Shown in pieces: positions 34,406 to 43,614 of a DNA stretch of 64,000 bases. The notes under the pieces were generated by a model that worked only from the letters and a program-made list of their open reading frames with translations, was not told the origin of the DNA and did no database searches. The position numbers and the translations under genes were made by a program. Numbering within the stretch: the first letter of the stretch is position 1; each line of letters opens with the position of its first letter. Location of the stretch: the NCBI RefSeq assembly GCF_025291715.1, contig NZ_JAMBIZ010000001.1:62001-126000 (forward strand), given 5' to 3'. The DNA is from Metasolibacillus sp. Its GTDB lineage: Bacteria > Bacillota > Bacilli > Bacillales_A > Planococcaceae.

Positions 34406-35527
34406 ATGGATATATTAAACAATGATATAAATGGAAAAATTAAATCAGATGACAAAACGATACCTCAAGGAAAAAGAGTTTTTTGGCAGCAAGGGGGTGG
34501 CGATGGAGAAAGAGATTATATAGATATTTGTATAAAGTTTGAAGTTATCCTCAATGGTCCTGGGTATGCTGGACCATTAAATGACGAAACGATTCAAATT
34601 TTGCATGATGATGGTATTTCAAAAATAGCGATAGCTGATAGAAAAAGATTTGCTTTTACTATGAAAAGCGGTGATATTGTAGCATTAAAAATTGGCTTAC
34701 AAAAAATATATGCTGTCGGAATCGTTGTAGGTGATTATCAGTGGAGCGACTTGTTTGGTGATGTAGATGGCTGGAGCATTCAGCATGTTCGACGGGTCAA
34801 ATGGCTATGGGTTGCGCCTAAAGATAGTGAAGGGCAGTATCTGCCGAAGGATTTTAAAGCAAATGTGTTAAAGCAAGGGACAACCTTGTTGCTTGATAGC
34901 CCAAAGGTTCTTCAATGGATTGATAGCCTTCATTTGGATTTCACAAAAAAATATGAGGTCAAGGATCTGCCGGCAGTCGATTCAAAAAAAGTCAAAATTG
35001 AAGAGATTGCAGAGTTTCTATATGCAAAAGGAACATCAAGTAACTCTATAGAAAGGCTTGTGTCAGCGATTGATGATTTACAAATGATTGCTAAATGGTA
35101 CAAATCAGTTGATTATGTCTCTGAATTTGAAACGGAAAGCTATCTTATAATACCTTTGCTTAGAGCATTGGGATGGACGCCACAAAAAATGGCGGTTGAA
35201 TGGAAGAATGTTGATATAGCCATTTTCAACCGTTTACCACGTGAGGATCAAAATCTCATTGCAGTAGTAGAAGCGAAACGTAAAGGCAAGTCCTGTTTGA
35301 TGGCCTATTCACAAGCCTATAATTATGCTAAAGATAAAGAGAACTGTAATAGGTTGATAGTAAGTGATGGCTTGCGTTATGGAATATTTGTAAAGCATCA
35401 GAAAAAATATAAACTTCATGCCTATATGAATATTACCGATTTTAGAGAAAGGTACGAAATTTACGACTGTGCTGGAATCAAGGAGGCCATTTGGGCAATG
35501 ACACCAGACTGGCATTATGATGCATAA
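34406..35527 (+). CDS. Candidate modification-dependent nuclease: EVE/PUA-like domain plus HsdR-N-type PD-(D/E)XK nuclease
   Basis: A 373-residue solitary protein. Residues about 85-145 (SGDIVALKIG, AVGIVVGDYQW, IQHVRRVKWLW) look like an EVE/PUA-type domain, a fold that in many restriction proteins reads modified bases. Residues about 240-335 match the N-terminal nuclease of type I restriction HsdR: Glu244 in ETESYLIIPLLRALGW, Asp270 in VDIAIF, then Glu289 and Lys291 in VVEAKRKG. Together they suggest a stand-alone type IV-like or anti-phage nuclease. No methylase or ATPase is adjacent. It sits between conserved housekeeping genes, with terminators or gaps on both sides. Domain calls are by eye. 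Confidence 0.75.
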   Translation: MDILNNDINGKIKSDDKTIPQGKRVFWQQGGGDGERDYIDICIKFEVILNGPGYAGPLNDETIQILHDDGISKIAIADRKRFAFTMKSGDIVALKIGLQKIYAVGIVVGDYQWSDLFGDVDGWSIQHVRRVKWLWVAPKDSEGQYLPKDFKANVLKQGTTLLLDSPKVLQWIDSLHLDFTKKYEVKDLPAVDSKKVKIEEIAEFLYAKGTSSNSIERLVSAIDDLQMIAKWYKSVDYVSEFETESYLIIPLLRALGWTPQKMAVEWKNVDIAIFNRLPREDQNLIAVVEAKRKGKSCLMAYSQAYNYAKDKENCNRLIVSDGLRYGIFVKHQKKYKLHAYMNITDFRERYEIYDCAGIKEAIWAMTPDWHYDA

Positions 35528-35626
35528 AGATTTTCAATGAATTATCGAAAAATTTACTTAATTTGTAGAAAAAGCGCAGTTTATTCTTCTTTTTCTGCTA
35601 TGATGAAGCGGTGAGGAGGAACTGAA

Positions 35627-36514
35627 GTGAAAAAGTATATGGGAGATGCGATGATGCTCATAACGGCAATCGTTTGGGGCAGTGGCTTCGTTGTTGTAGC
35701 TATCGCATTAAAATATTTAACAGCCTATCAAGTGATGGCTGGACGTTTTCTATTAGCGGCGATTATTTTATTAATACTATTTGGTTATCGGTTAAAAGGG
35801 CTACGGTGGTCTGTTGTTTGGAAGGGTGCTATATTAGGAACCATTTTATATATTGCCTTTGCTTTTCAAACGGTTGGGCTAGAGTATACGACTGCGTCCA
35901 AAAATGCCTTTATTACGGCTGTCAATGTCGTCATTGTGCCATTGATTGCCTTTATCTTTTATAAGCGAAAAATTGATGGCTATGAAATGCTTGGCTCCAT
36001 TCTCGCATTAATTGGGATTGGGTTGCTGTCATTGCAAGGCTCCTTCAAGATGAACATCGGTGATATATTAACATTAATATGTGCTGTTGGCTTTGCCTTC
36101 GATATTTTTTATACCAATTATTTTGTACAAAAAGAGGATGCACTTACTTTAACTATTGTGCAGTTTGTGACAGCTGCCGTTATTGGGACACTTGTTGTCA
36201 TAATACAAGGAGATATTCCTACAACTATCGCTAAAGAGGGGATGTATGCGATTATTTATTTAGCGGTGTTCTCGACGACGCTTGCTTATGTTTTACAAAA
36301 TGTGGCACATAAATATACGACGGCAACGAAGGCGGCGATTATTTTATCGACAGAGGCACTGTTTGGTACATTATTTGCGATTTTATTTTTGCATGAGGTA
36401 CTGACGTTGAAAATGACAATAGGTGCTGTGATGATTATGCTAGCGATTTTAATTGCGGAATTGAAGCCCGCCTATTTTAAGCGGCGTATGCTGAAAAAGA
36501 TGGAGCGTACATAG
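35627..36514 (+). CDS. DMT superfamily transporter (EamA)
   Basis: A 295-residue protein with ten hydrophobic segments in two EamA halves: IVWGSGFVVVAIALKY at the start and the second repeat from about residue 150 (LTLICAVGFAFDIFYTNYF). Such proteins export metabolites or drugs; the substrate is unknown. Starts at GTG 35627 after GAGGAGGAACT. Monocistronic with the terminator at 36568. Confidence 0.9.
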   Translation: MKKYMGDAMMLITAIVWGSGFVVVAIALKYLTAYQVMAGRFLLAAIILLILFGYRLKGLRWSVVWKGAILGTILYIAFAFQTVGLEYTTASKNAFITAVNVVIVPLIAFIFYKRKIDGYEMLGSILALIGIGLLSLQGSFKMNIGDILTLICAVGFAFDIFYTNYFVQKEDALTLTIVQFVTAAVIGTLVVIIQGDIPTTIAKEGMYAIIYLAVFSTTLAYVLQNVAHKYTTATKAAIILSTEALFGTLFAILFLHEVLTLKMTIGAVMIMLAILIAELKPAYFKRRMLKKMERT

Positions 36515-36567
36515 GAAGATTTTTGATTTTTATTTTGATGATTCGCACGCAAGGTACAATTGCACTC

Positions 36568-36608
36568 AAAAAAAGGAGCTTGTCTTTTTGGGACAAGCTC
36601 CTTTTTTT
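36568..36608. terminator. Bidirectional terminator
   Basis: GGAGCTTGTC and GACAAGCTCC form a 10-bp stem with A7 before and T7 after. It serves the EamA gene on + and yqhQ on -. Confidence 0.95.
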
Positions 36609-37542
36609 AATCGTGGTGCAATGTTGCAGCCACCTCTGGATGTTGTTCTACTTCATGAAGCTTTTTGAATGAAGCAATCGCTACTTCCACTTGTTCATTT
36701 TTTGGCTCTTTTGTTGTTAAAAGCTGTAGCCAAAGACCAGGATAGCCTAAAAAGCGTAGTACAGGCACATTGCGCAAAGCATTTGTTGCTTGTAGCACCT
36801 CGAAGGAAATACCAAGTACAACTGGAATCAATAAAATGCGGTTGACGACACGTAGCCATAATGGATCAGTTGGCACGAAGAAGTACACGAACATGCCAAC
36901 AATGACTGTAAATAAAATAAAGCTAGAGCCGCAGCGATAATGCAAGCGCGATTGCTTTTGTACGTTGTCAACTGTGAGCTCAAGACCTGCCTCATAGCAA
37001 TTAATGACTTTATGCTCTGCTCCGTGGTATTGAAAGACACGTTTAATAATAGGTGTCATGGCAATTAGTTGTAAGTAGCTCAATAGTAAAATGAGCTTGA
37101 AGGCTGTCTCTAAAAAGATTTGCCCTGTTTTATTTGGAATCCATGCGGAAAATAAGTCAGCTAAAAACACTGGGACAAGTGTAAAGACAAATTTTCCAAA
37201 TAAGAAGGAAAGCACTCCGACAACGGCTACGCCTAAAATCATTTGCAGCTTGGATGGCTCCTCAGCATTTTCCTCTTCCTCACCGGGCGTTACATCATAG
37301 CGCTCGCTCGCAAATTGTAAATGGCGTGAGCCAAAGCCTGCTGATTCAATTAAGGCGACAACACCTCTTACGAACGGAATTTTCTTTAATTTTTGGTATA
37401 AAGGCTTTTTCTTTTTTTCTACATGAAAATAATCAATTGAATTGTCATTGCGACGAATCGCTGTGACCATATGCTCTTTTCCAGCAAACATAACGCCCTC
37501 TAATAGCGCCTGTCCACCGTATACGGGTACTTCATTGCTCAC
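36607..37542 (-). CDS. yqhQ: DUF1385 membrane protein YqhQ
   Basis: A 311-residue protein of the DUF1385 family. VYGGQALLEGVMF at the N-terminus and FQYHGAEHKVINCYEAG and SRLHYRCGSSF in the middle are the conserved cores; four or more membrane spans follow residue 100. GTG 37542 gives a start matching the Bacillus protein (VSNEVPVYGGQ); GTG 37554 is the alternative. The family function is not established. Divergent from yqhR. Confidence 0.93.
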   Translation of the reverse strand: MSNEVPVYGGQALLEGVMFAGKEHMVTAIRRNDNSIDYFHVEKKKKPLYQKLKKIPFVRGVVALIESAGFGSRHLQFASERYDVTPGEEEENAEEPSKLQMILGVAVVGVLSFLFGKFVFTLVPVFLADLFSAWIPNKTGQIFLETAFKLILLLSYLQLIAMTPIIKRVFQYHGAEHKVINCYEAGLELTVDNVQKQSRLHYRCGSSFILFTVIVGMFVYFFVPTDPLWLRVVNRILLIPVVLGISFEVLQATNALRNVPVLRFLGYPGLWLQLLTTKEPKNEQVEVAIASFKKLHEVEQHPEVAATLHHD

Positions 37543-37662
37543 TATGTACACCACTCTCTTAAATAGTTTCTAAATTATTGTACTAAATTTTTTCGAAAAG
37601 AACTACGAAAATGCATACCGCTTGTATATTTTGGCGAAAATAGTGCGAGAGGAGGGATTTTT

Positions 37663-38112
37663 ATGTCGTTAGCTATCATTACAAGTGCTGTGAGTGCAAT
37701 TGGCTTTTCGTGCATTTTGAAGTTTTTGCATTACTTTTCGTTTATTTCTTGGCATCCAATAGGGTTTGTGAAGAAATGGGAGCTGCCAATTACAGCGTTT
37801 ACAGGCTGGCTATTGCTTGGGCTCGTTTTCTTTATTTTGTTCCTACTATTATATATTTTGCTGCAATATGCTTGGCGTGTTCCTTCATTTTTTACATCCT
37901 TCGTGATAGGGATTGCATGTGCCTTTTTAGCAGAGTGGTTGATTTATGATTTGCCAGCAGAGGGGGCATCCTTTAAAAAGTTATCGATTCCGTTTATCGT
38001 TGTGACGATTGCTATGTGCCGTTTTGTTATTGACACAGCACAATATCATTATTATAACAGGAAATTCGCACATCGAAATAAGTTGATGTATAAAAACACT
38101 ATGATAAAATAA
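37663..38112 (+). CDS. yqhR: YqhR family membrane protein
   Basis: A 149-residue protein with four membrane spans: residues about 5-25, 45-70, 78-95 and 105-122, and a basic C-terminal tail. Position directly before aroQ and divergent from yqhQ identifies it as YqhR. Function unknown. GAGAGGAGGGAT precedes the ATG. Confidence 0.85.
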   Translation: MSLAIITSAVSAIGFSCILKFLHYFSFISWHPIGFVKKWELPITAFTGWLLLGLVFFILFLLLYILLQYAWRVPSFFTSFVIGIACAFLAEWLIYDLPAEGASFKKLSIPFIVVTIAMCRFVIDTAQYHYYNRKFAHRNKLMYKNTMIK

Positions 38113-38130
38113 AAGGAGGGGTGATAGATA

Positions 38131-38571
38131 ATGGAGTTGCTCGTATTAAATGGACCAAATTTAAATCGACTTGGCAAGCGTGAGCCAGAAATTTATGGAA
38201 CGGAAACACTTGCAGATATTGAAGCAAGATTGCAGCAGCTTGCGGCAAGCTTTCAAAGTGAAATTGACTTTCGTCAATCGAATCATGAAGGACAACTCAT
38301 TGATTGGATTCATGAGGCGGAGGACCGTCGAATGGTAGGTATTGTTTTCAATCCAGGTGCTTATACGCATACAAGTGTTGCTTTACGCGATGCAATTGCT
38401 TCTGTTACAGTCCCTGTCATTGAAGTACATATTTCAAACATCCATAAGCGAGAGCCGTTCCGCCACCATTCAATGCTAGCAGCAGAATGTGTCGGACAAA
38501 TTTGCGGTCTCGGTACAATCGGCTATGATTTAGCTGTGCGTAAATTTTTACAACAAGAAAAAGGGGAATGA
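38131..38571 (+). CDS. aroQ: 3-dehydroquinate dehydratase, type II
   Basis: A 146-residue enzyme of the shikimate pathway. The N-terminal NGPNLNRLGKREPEIYG holds the catalytic Arg and Tyr loop; FNPGAYTHTSVALRDA and VHISNIHKREPFRHHS include the substrate-binding Asn and catalytic His. RBS AGGAGGGG. The stop overlaps an upstream ATG of the peptidase gene. It feeds the same pathway as aroK and trpEG in this window. Confidence 0.95.
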   Translation: MELLVLNGPNLNRLGKREPEIYGTETLADIEARLQQLAASFQSEIDFRQSNHEGQLIDWIHEAEDRRMVGIVFNPGAYTHTSVALRDAIASVTVPVIEVHISNIHKREPFRHHSMLAAECVGQICGLGTIGYDLAVRKFLQQEKGE

Positions 38572-38576
38572 ACAAC

Positions 38577-39635
38577 ATGAAATTAGCAAAATTACGTCAA
38601 GCATTAATCGATGAGAAAATCGATGCACTACTTATTACTAACGACTATAACCGTCGTTATATGACAGGCTTCACTGGTACTGCAGGTGTTGCGATCGTAT
38701 CGAAGGATGATGCGGTGTTTATTACAGATTTCCGCTATACAGAGCAAGCGGCAGAGCAAGTGAAGGACTTCCGCATTGTGCAGCATGAAGGCTTAATCGT
38801 AGAAGAGGTAGCACAGCAAGTTGCATTAATGGGCGTACAGACGCTTGGCTTTGAGAAGGATGCGCTAACATATGGCACATATACGCTTTATAAAAATGCA
38901 GTGAAAGCTGAGTTTGCTCCAACAGCAGGGTTAATTGAAAAAATTCGCTTGATTAAGACAGAACAAGAGATTAATATTATTAAGGCTGCATGTGAAATTG
39001 CGGATCAAGCATTTACACATATTTTAGGCTTTATCGAGCCTGGTAAAACAGAGCTTGAGGTGTCGAATGAGCTTGAATTTTTCATGCGTAAGCAAGGTGC
39101 GACAAGCTCGTCATTTGATATTATCGTAGCAAGCGGTGTGCGCTCAGCGTTACCACATGGTGTTGCAACACATAAAGTCATTGAAAAGGGCGATTTTGTC
39201 ACACTTGACTTCGGTGCACTATACAATGGTTATATTTCAGATATTACACGCACGATTGCTGTAGGACAGCCTTCAGATAAGCTAGTTGAGATGTACAATG
39301 TCGTATTGGAATCTCAGCTGCTAGCTTTAGAAAAAGTAGGTCCTGGGATGACAGGTATCGAGGCAGATGCAGTAGCACGTGATTATTTAAAATCAAAAGG
39401 CTATGGTGAGGCATTTGGTCACTCAACAGGGCACGGCATTGGCTTAGAGGTGCATGAAGGACCAGGGCTATCATTCCGCTCAGAAACAGTGTTAGAGCCA
39501 GGCATGGCTGTAACAATTGAGCCAGGTGTTTATTTACCAGGCATCGGCGGTGTACGTATCGAGGATGATATACTAATTACAGCAACAGGCAATGAAAAAT
39601 TAACTCATTCTACAAAAGATTTAATTATTTTATAA
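38577..39635 (+). CDS. yqhT: Xaa-Pro aminopeptidase (YqhT/PapA, M24B)
   Basis: A 352-residue metallopeptidase removing N-terminal residues before proline. A creatinase-like N-terminal domain (1-125) precedes the pita-bread domain. Metal ligands are visible: Asp in [18 protein letters not shown] (two), His in [16 protein letters not shown], Glu in [21 protein letters not shown] 38577 is favoured by AAAAGGGG about ten bases upstream; ATG 38568 is possible. Confidence 0.94.
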   Translation: MKLAKLRQALIDEKIDALLITNDYNRRYMTGFTGTAGVAIVSKDDAVFITDFRYTEQAAEQVKDFRIVQHEGLIVEEVAQQVALMGVQTLGFEKDALTYGTYTLYKNAVKAEFAPTAGLIEKIRLIKTEQEINIIKAACEIADQAFTHILGFIEPGKTELEVSNELEFFMRKQGATSSSFDIIVASGVRSALPHGVATHKVIEKGDFVTLDFGALYNGYISDITRTIAVGQPSDKLVEMYNVVLESQLLALEKVGPGMTGIEADAVARDYLKSKGYGEAFGHSTGHGIGLEVHEGPGLSFRSETVLEPGMAVTIEPGVYLPGIGGVRIEDDILITATGNEKLTHSTKDLIIL

Positions 39636-39652
39636 TTTGGAGGAAAATAAAG

Positions 39653-40210
39653 ATGATTTCAGTAAACGATTTTCGCACAGGCTTAACAATTATTGTTGAT
39701 GGCCAATTATACCGTGTTTTGGATTTCCAACACGTAAAGCCAGGTAAAGGTGCGGCCTTTGTGCGTTCGAAATTACGTAATCTGCGTAACGGTAATGTAA
39801 ACGAAAAAACATTCCGTGCAGGTGAAAAAGTAGAAAAAGCGATGATTGATAACCGTAAAATGCAATACTTATATGCACAAGGTGATGAGCATGTATTTAT
39901 GGATATGGAATCATATGACCAAACAACATTAGCAGCAGCGCAAATTGAAGAAGAATTACTATATTTATTAGAAAATATGGAAGTTCACATTCAATCATAC
40001 CAAGGTGAAATGCTAGGAATTGAATTACCAAACACAGTTGTGTTAGAAGTTGCTGAAACAGAGCCAGGTATTAAGGGCGATACAGCTTCAGGTGGTTCAA
40101 AGCCAGCGAAAATGGAAACAGGCTTAATGGTTAACGTACCATTCTTCGTCAACCAAGGCGACAAATTAATTATTAACACATCAGAAGGCTCTTACGTTTC
40201 ACGTGCGTAA
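39653..40210 (+). CDS. efp: Elongation factor P
   Basis: A 185-residue tRNA-shaped factor that rescues ribosomes stalled on polyproline. The tip loop [10 protein letters not shown] places Lys32 where Bacillus EF-P is modified. Three beta-barrel domains are evident from length; the C-terminal signature is [23 protein letters not shown]. Good GGAGGAAAAT before the ATG. Terminator at 40219. Confidence 0.97.
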   Translation: MISVNDFRTGLTIIVDGQLYRVLDFQHVKPGKGAAFVRSKLRNLRNGNVNEKTFRAGEKVEKAMIDNRKMQYLYAQGDEHVFMDMESYDQTTLAAAQIEEELLYLLENMEVHIQSYQGEMLGIELPNTVVLEVAETEPGIKGDTASGGSKPAKMETGLMVNVPFFVNQGDKLIINTSEGSYVSRA

Positions 40211-40218
40211 AATGGCGG

Positions 40219-40258
40219 GCTGGTTTGTAGGCATTAAGCTTACAAGCCAGCTTTTTTT
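40219..40258 (+). terminator. Terminator of efp
   Basis: GCTGGTTTGTA and TACAAGCCAGC form a stem with one G-T pair, followed by seven T residues. Confidence 0.92.
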
Positions 40259-40310
40259 GATAGTAACGATTGACTGAAAGTATTACAATAGAGGAAAGGA
40301 GTGGTAATAA

Positions 40311-41318
40311 ATGTTACAGCAAATTCAAAAACCAATTATTCAAGCACCGATGGCAGGTGTTACAACACCACAGCTTGTTATTGCAAGCTGTGAGGCAGGT
40401 ATTTTAGGTTCGATTGGTGCAGGCTATTTAAATGGCGAGGAAACACGAGCATTTATTCAAGCGGTAAAACAAGGAACGGACAAACCCTTCTCTGTCAATT
40501 TATTTGTGCAGGAGGAGCCGAAAATTGATGTATTCGTTTTGCAGGAGGCTCGTGTAGCCTTGCAGCCTATTTACGATGAATTAAATATTCCACCAGTACA
40601 AACAGTTATTTCAAACGATGTGTATTCTGCGCAGCTACAGGTAGTTATCGATGAAAATGTACCTATTTGCTCGTTTACATTTGGATTACCAGCCGCAACT
40701 GATATTCAGCGTTTAAAGGCAGCAGGTATTTATATGATTGGTACAGCGACAACGCTAGAGGAGGCAAAGGCGGTGGAAGCAGCTGGGCTTGATGCAGTGG
40801 TACTCCAAGGTAGCGAGGCGGGTGGACATCGCGGTACATTTACAGAGCCTTTAACATTTATCAGCTTACAGGATTTATTAGCACAGGTCATTGGCCAAGT
40901 GCAAATCCCCGTTATTGCGGCAGGTGGCATTGCAACAGCGCATCATGTAAAGGAAGTGCTAGCGCAAGGTGCAGTTGCAGCACAAATAGGAACAGCCTTT
41001 TTAGTTGCAGAGGAAAGCGGTGCATCAGCGACGTATAAGCAGGCTATTTTGCAATCTGAAAATGATGAGACAACGCTAACAAAGGCGTTCACTGGTAAAT
41101 ATGCACGCGGATTGAAAAATGATTTCACAGAACGCTTAAAGGATGCGGTCGTTGCACCGTACCCATTACAGCACCATTTAACAACGGCGATTCGCAAGGA
41201 AAGCACAGCTCAGGGACGTCCAGAATTTTTATCGCTATGGATGGGTGCTAACGGGCATTTAGCGAAGGAAGCACCGGTTGCGGAGATTGTAGAGGCATTG
41301 CTAGCAGAGGTTAGATAA
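40311..41318 (+). CDS. Nitronate monooxygenase family FMN enzyme
   Basis: A 335-residue TIM-barrel flavoprotein of the class I nitronate monooxygenase/2-nitropropane dioxygenase family. FMN phosphate and catalytic His motifs GSEAGGHRG, PVIAAGGIATAHH and AQIGTAFLVAEE are present. It would oxidise nitronates such as propionate-3-nitronate. RBS AGGAAAGGAG. It occupies the place after efp where spoIIIAA would be expected from the Bacillus order. Confidence 0.93.
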   Translation: MLQQIQKPIIQAPMAGVTTPQLVIASCEAGILGSIGAGYLNGEETRAFIQAVKQGTDKPFSVNLFVQEEPKIDVFVLQEARVALQPIYDELNIPPVQTVISNDVYSAQLQVVIDENVPICSFTFGLPAATDIQRLKAAGIYMIGTATTLEEAKAVEAAGLDAVVLQGSEAGGHRGTFTEPLTFISLQDLLAQVIGQVQIPVIAAGGIATAHHVKEVLAQGAVAAQIGTAFLVAEESGASATYKQAILQSENDETTLTKAFTGKYARGLKNDFTERLKDAVVAPYPLQHHLTTAIRKESTAQGRPEFLSLWMGANGHLAKEAPVAEIVEALLAEVR

Positions 41319-41601
41319 ACGGTGCAACGATGAAGAGGACGATTATGCTACAAATCAACAATCTATTGACGATTCGTGATAATTTTCTGCTCTGCGCACC
41401 TTGATAAAAGCCTGAGAACTGCCATTTATTTCTGTATAAAATAAATAGCAATATAAGTAAACTAACACTGACACATATATTTCCTATATTGCTTAAAGAT
41501 AAGTTCAAAGATAAATAAAATTTATTTAGTAAGTAGCTAGAGATTACACCAAATAGTACAAAAATGACGATGACTCTGATTAGCTCTAGTAATATGCGCA
41601 T
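41311..41601 (-). CDS. Small hydrophobic membrane protein of unknown function
   Basis: A 96-residue protein with three membrane spans (LIRVIVIFVLFGVISSYLL, IGNICVSVSLLILLFILY, LLICSIIVLFIVAPFI) and a basic loop QSRKLSRIVNR. It overlaps the end of the nitronate monooxygenase gene by eight bases on the other strand. GAAAGGAAT precedes the ATG. No family recognised. Together with the 259 empty bases to 41860 it stands where spoIIIAA and spoIIIAB would be. Confidence 0.6.
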   Translation of the reverse strand: MRILLELIRVIVIFVLFGVISSYLLNKFYLSLNLSLSNIGNICVSVSLLILLFILYRNKWQFSGFYQGAQSRKLSRIVNRLLICSIIVLFIVAPFI

Positions 41602-41860
41602 ATAAAGATTCCTTTCATAAAATGAAACTGAGCCTCGAATAGTAAATATATTCGGGGTTTAACTTTGCATGATGCTCTTATCCTAACACCTCGTACATCT
41701 CATAATCAAGCAAAGGGAAGCCTCCGCTAATAATATAGGAGATGCCTCTGCTTTACATTGACTAGGCGATTCTCTAGTTTTGTACGCTAGATTGTTTCAC
41801 AAGAAAAGTTCTACCTCACACCCATACTACATATAATGCGGTACGTAAGGAGGCTAGGCT

Positions 41861-42070
41861 TTGGAGCTTCAGGATGTACTACGCGTTGCAGGAGTGGGAC
41901 TTGTGATTGCCTTGCTGCATATCTTTTTTGAGCAAACTGGGAAAAAGGAGTTTTCGTTTTTTTTATTTTTCGTTGCTTATTTGTATATGACAGCAGAGCT
42001 TATTCGTTTTTTGCGTTTGTTTTTTAACGAGATTTTAATTTTCTTTCAATGGCTTACTTCCTCGGGGTGA
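41861..42070 (+). CDS. spoIIIAC: Stage III sporulation protein AC
   Basis: A 69-residue membrane protein with two spans. The segment RVAGVGLVIALLHIFFEQTGKKEF matches the SpoIIIAC pattern (I..AGVGI...FLH...DQ.GKKE). TTG at 41861 follows AAGGAGGC. SpoIIIAC is a component of the mother cell-forespore channel (A-Q complex). It is the first recognisable gene of the operon here, since AA and AB are absent upstream. Confidence 0.88.
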   Translation: MELQDVLRVAGVGLVIALLHIFFEQTGKKEFSFFLFFVAYLYMTAELIRFLRLFFNEILIFFQWLTSSG

Positions 42071-42072
42071 CG

Positions 42073-42447
42073 ATGACAACGATATTCGCTGTTGTAATTT
42101 TGCTGCTGCTACTGCAATTGATGAAACAGGCAATGCCTTCATTACACCCTTTATTTACAATTATTTTCACATTTATTTTTCTGCAATTTGTTTTTGTACA
42201 ATCTATCATTCCGTGGGCTCGTCATTTTATTCCGATTGTTCAGCACGTGCCCTATGCACGTCCATTGCTCTATACGGCCATTGTATTTCTATTAAGTGAG
42301 TTTATGTTTACATTGTTAGCAGAGCATGAATATGAAGCATTAGGGGAGGTGATGCGTATAGCTGTACGTATCGCGCTTGTGACCTACTGGATGACAGAGC
42401 TTGAGCCGGCATTACAAACGTTGTCGGCATTGCTCAAAAGGGTGTAA
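42073..42447 (+). CDS. spoIIIAD: Stage III sporulation protein AD
   Basis: A 124-residue, four-span membrane protein in the position and size range of SpoIIIAD, but strongly diverged; the C-terminal part (ALGEVMRIAVRIALVTYWMTELEPAL) fits the family layout. ATG 42073 is two bases after the spoIIIAC stop; the ATG at 42049 has no ribosome site. Four bases separate it from the AE gene. Confidence 0.78.
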   Translation: MTTIFAVVILLLLLQLMKQAMPSLHPLFTIIFTFIFLQFVFVQSIIPWARHFIPIVQHVPYARPLLYTAIVFLLSEFMFTLLAEHEYEALGEVMRIAVRIALVTYWMTELEPALQTLSALLKRV

Positions 42448-42450
42448 TAG

Positions 42451-43362
42451 ATGGACACGCTTATCAATATCTTTCGTGAACCAATCTCTAATGTTATTTT
42501 ACTCATTTCAGTTGTAGCCCTTTACACGCTTGTCTTTTTACTCATTGAAGCATTTGTACCAACCGCAAAAGCATGGCTAGAACCACTCTTTATTTTATTG
42601 CTTGCACTCACATTAGGAGAGCTTGTCGTTGAGGCATTTCGCGTCATGCGAGAGTTCGCTGAAATTTTATCCGCATTTTTTTTAGCACTTATTCCAATTC
42701 TTACATCCGCTATGATTGTCCTTCAATCCATTTTAGCATTTGTCGCATGGAGCCCGCTCGTCTTGTTTTTATTGCAGCTTTTGATGCATATAACAAATAA
42801 AATTATGATTCCAGCACTGCTTGCTGCATTACTCTTCGATTTTTGCAGCCGTTTTGTGCAAGGAATTTCCTTTAAAAAACTAGCAGATTTACTACGTATG
42901 ACGTCCATGAGCTTGATTGCAGCGTCCTCTTTAGCGCTTTCACTTATTTTAACGATTTCAGGTGTCGCCTTTTTTGCAGTGGATTCTTCTGTTACGACGC
43001 CATTAAAAAAGGTGGTAGAGCAGGCAATTCCATTAGTCGGCTCCATTGTTGTACAAGGCTTTTCGATGTTTCAAAAGTTTCAAGGTACCGCAACGACGAT
43101 TACGGGCTTTACGCTTGTTAGCTCTTTTTCTATCGCCTCCTTTTATCCGGCAGGAACGCTGCTTTTATATGCGTTTAGCTGCAAATTTTTAGCGGCGATA
43201 AGCGAGCCATTTACGAGCGCAAATATTAGCGGCTTTATTGATGATATTGGCAACACATTATTTGTGTTATGCGCCATTGCAATATTGCTTGCCATTACCT
43301 TTATTTTTATTTGGCTATTACTGTTTGTCATTATGCAATTAGGGGTGGGGAAAAATTTATGA
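42451..43362 (+). CDS. spoIIIAE: Stage III sporulation protein AE, shortened
   Basis: A 303-residue polytopic membrane protein. The homologous region includes LADLLRMTSMSLIAAS, VVEQAIPLVGSIV and YAFSCKFLAAISEPF, as in SpoIIIAE. It lacks roughly the first 90-100 residues (signal sequence and extracytoplasmic segment) of the about 400-residue B. subtilis protein. In the family it contributes to the channel between mother cell and forespore. The stop overlaps the next small gene by ATGA. Confidence 0.82.
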   Translation: MDTLINIFREPISNVILLISVVALYTLVFLLIEAFVPTAKAWLEPLFILLLALTLGELVVEAFRVMREFAEILSAFFLALIPILTSAMIVLQSILAFVAWSPLVLFLLQLLMHITNKIMIPALLAALLFDFCSRFVQGISFKKLADLLRMTSMSLIAASSLALSLILTISGVAFFAVDSSVTTPLKKVVEQAIPLVGSIVVQGFSMFQKFQGTATTITGFTLVSSFSIASFYPAGTLLLYAFSCKFLAAISEPFTSANISGFIDDIGNTLFVLCAIAILLAITFIFIWLLLFVIMQLGVGKNL

Positions 43363-43496
43363 TGATGATACTTGCACTCGTTTTAGTTGGACAATGCCTG
43401 CTACTTATTGCAGATGAGCCAAGATTTATCGTCTATATTCGCTTAGCATTGTTCCTTTGCTTTTACAGCTACATTGTCAATTTCCTGCGCATATAA
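43359..43496 (+). CDS. 45-residue membrane protein, possible spoIIIAF remnant
   Basis: Starts by ATGA overlap with spoIIIAE after GGGGTGGGG and encodes only two hydrophobic spans (MMMILALVLVGQCLLLI and IRLALFLCFYSYIVNF). SpoIIIAF is normally about 200 residues: two N-terminal spans then a ring-building-motif domain. Here only the spans would remain. Position suggests AF; sequence alone is not enough. Confidence 0.55.
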   Translation: MMMILALVLVGQCLLLIADEPRFIVYIRLALFLCFYSYIVNFLRI

Positions 43497-43614
43497 AGAA
43501 AAAGCCTATCATATAATGTGGTAATTTTCCCCTAGGGAGCTATTAGCCCCTTGTGGATGTCATAGATTTTTTAACAAATCTAAAGTAGAGGCGTAAGTAA
43601 CTAAAGGGGGTAAG

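Noticed and set aside
35570..35590. Further copy of the CGCAG repeat
   Set aside because: AAAAAGCGCAG occurs once without periodic neighbours; it may be chance or an isolated relic.
41820..41860. SigE-type promoter before spoIIIAC
   Set aside because: A CATACTAC/CATATAAT-like -10 can be read, but no matching -35 is present at 13-15 bp, so I do not call it.
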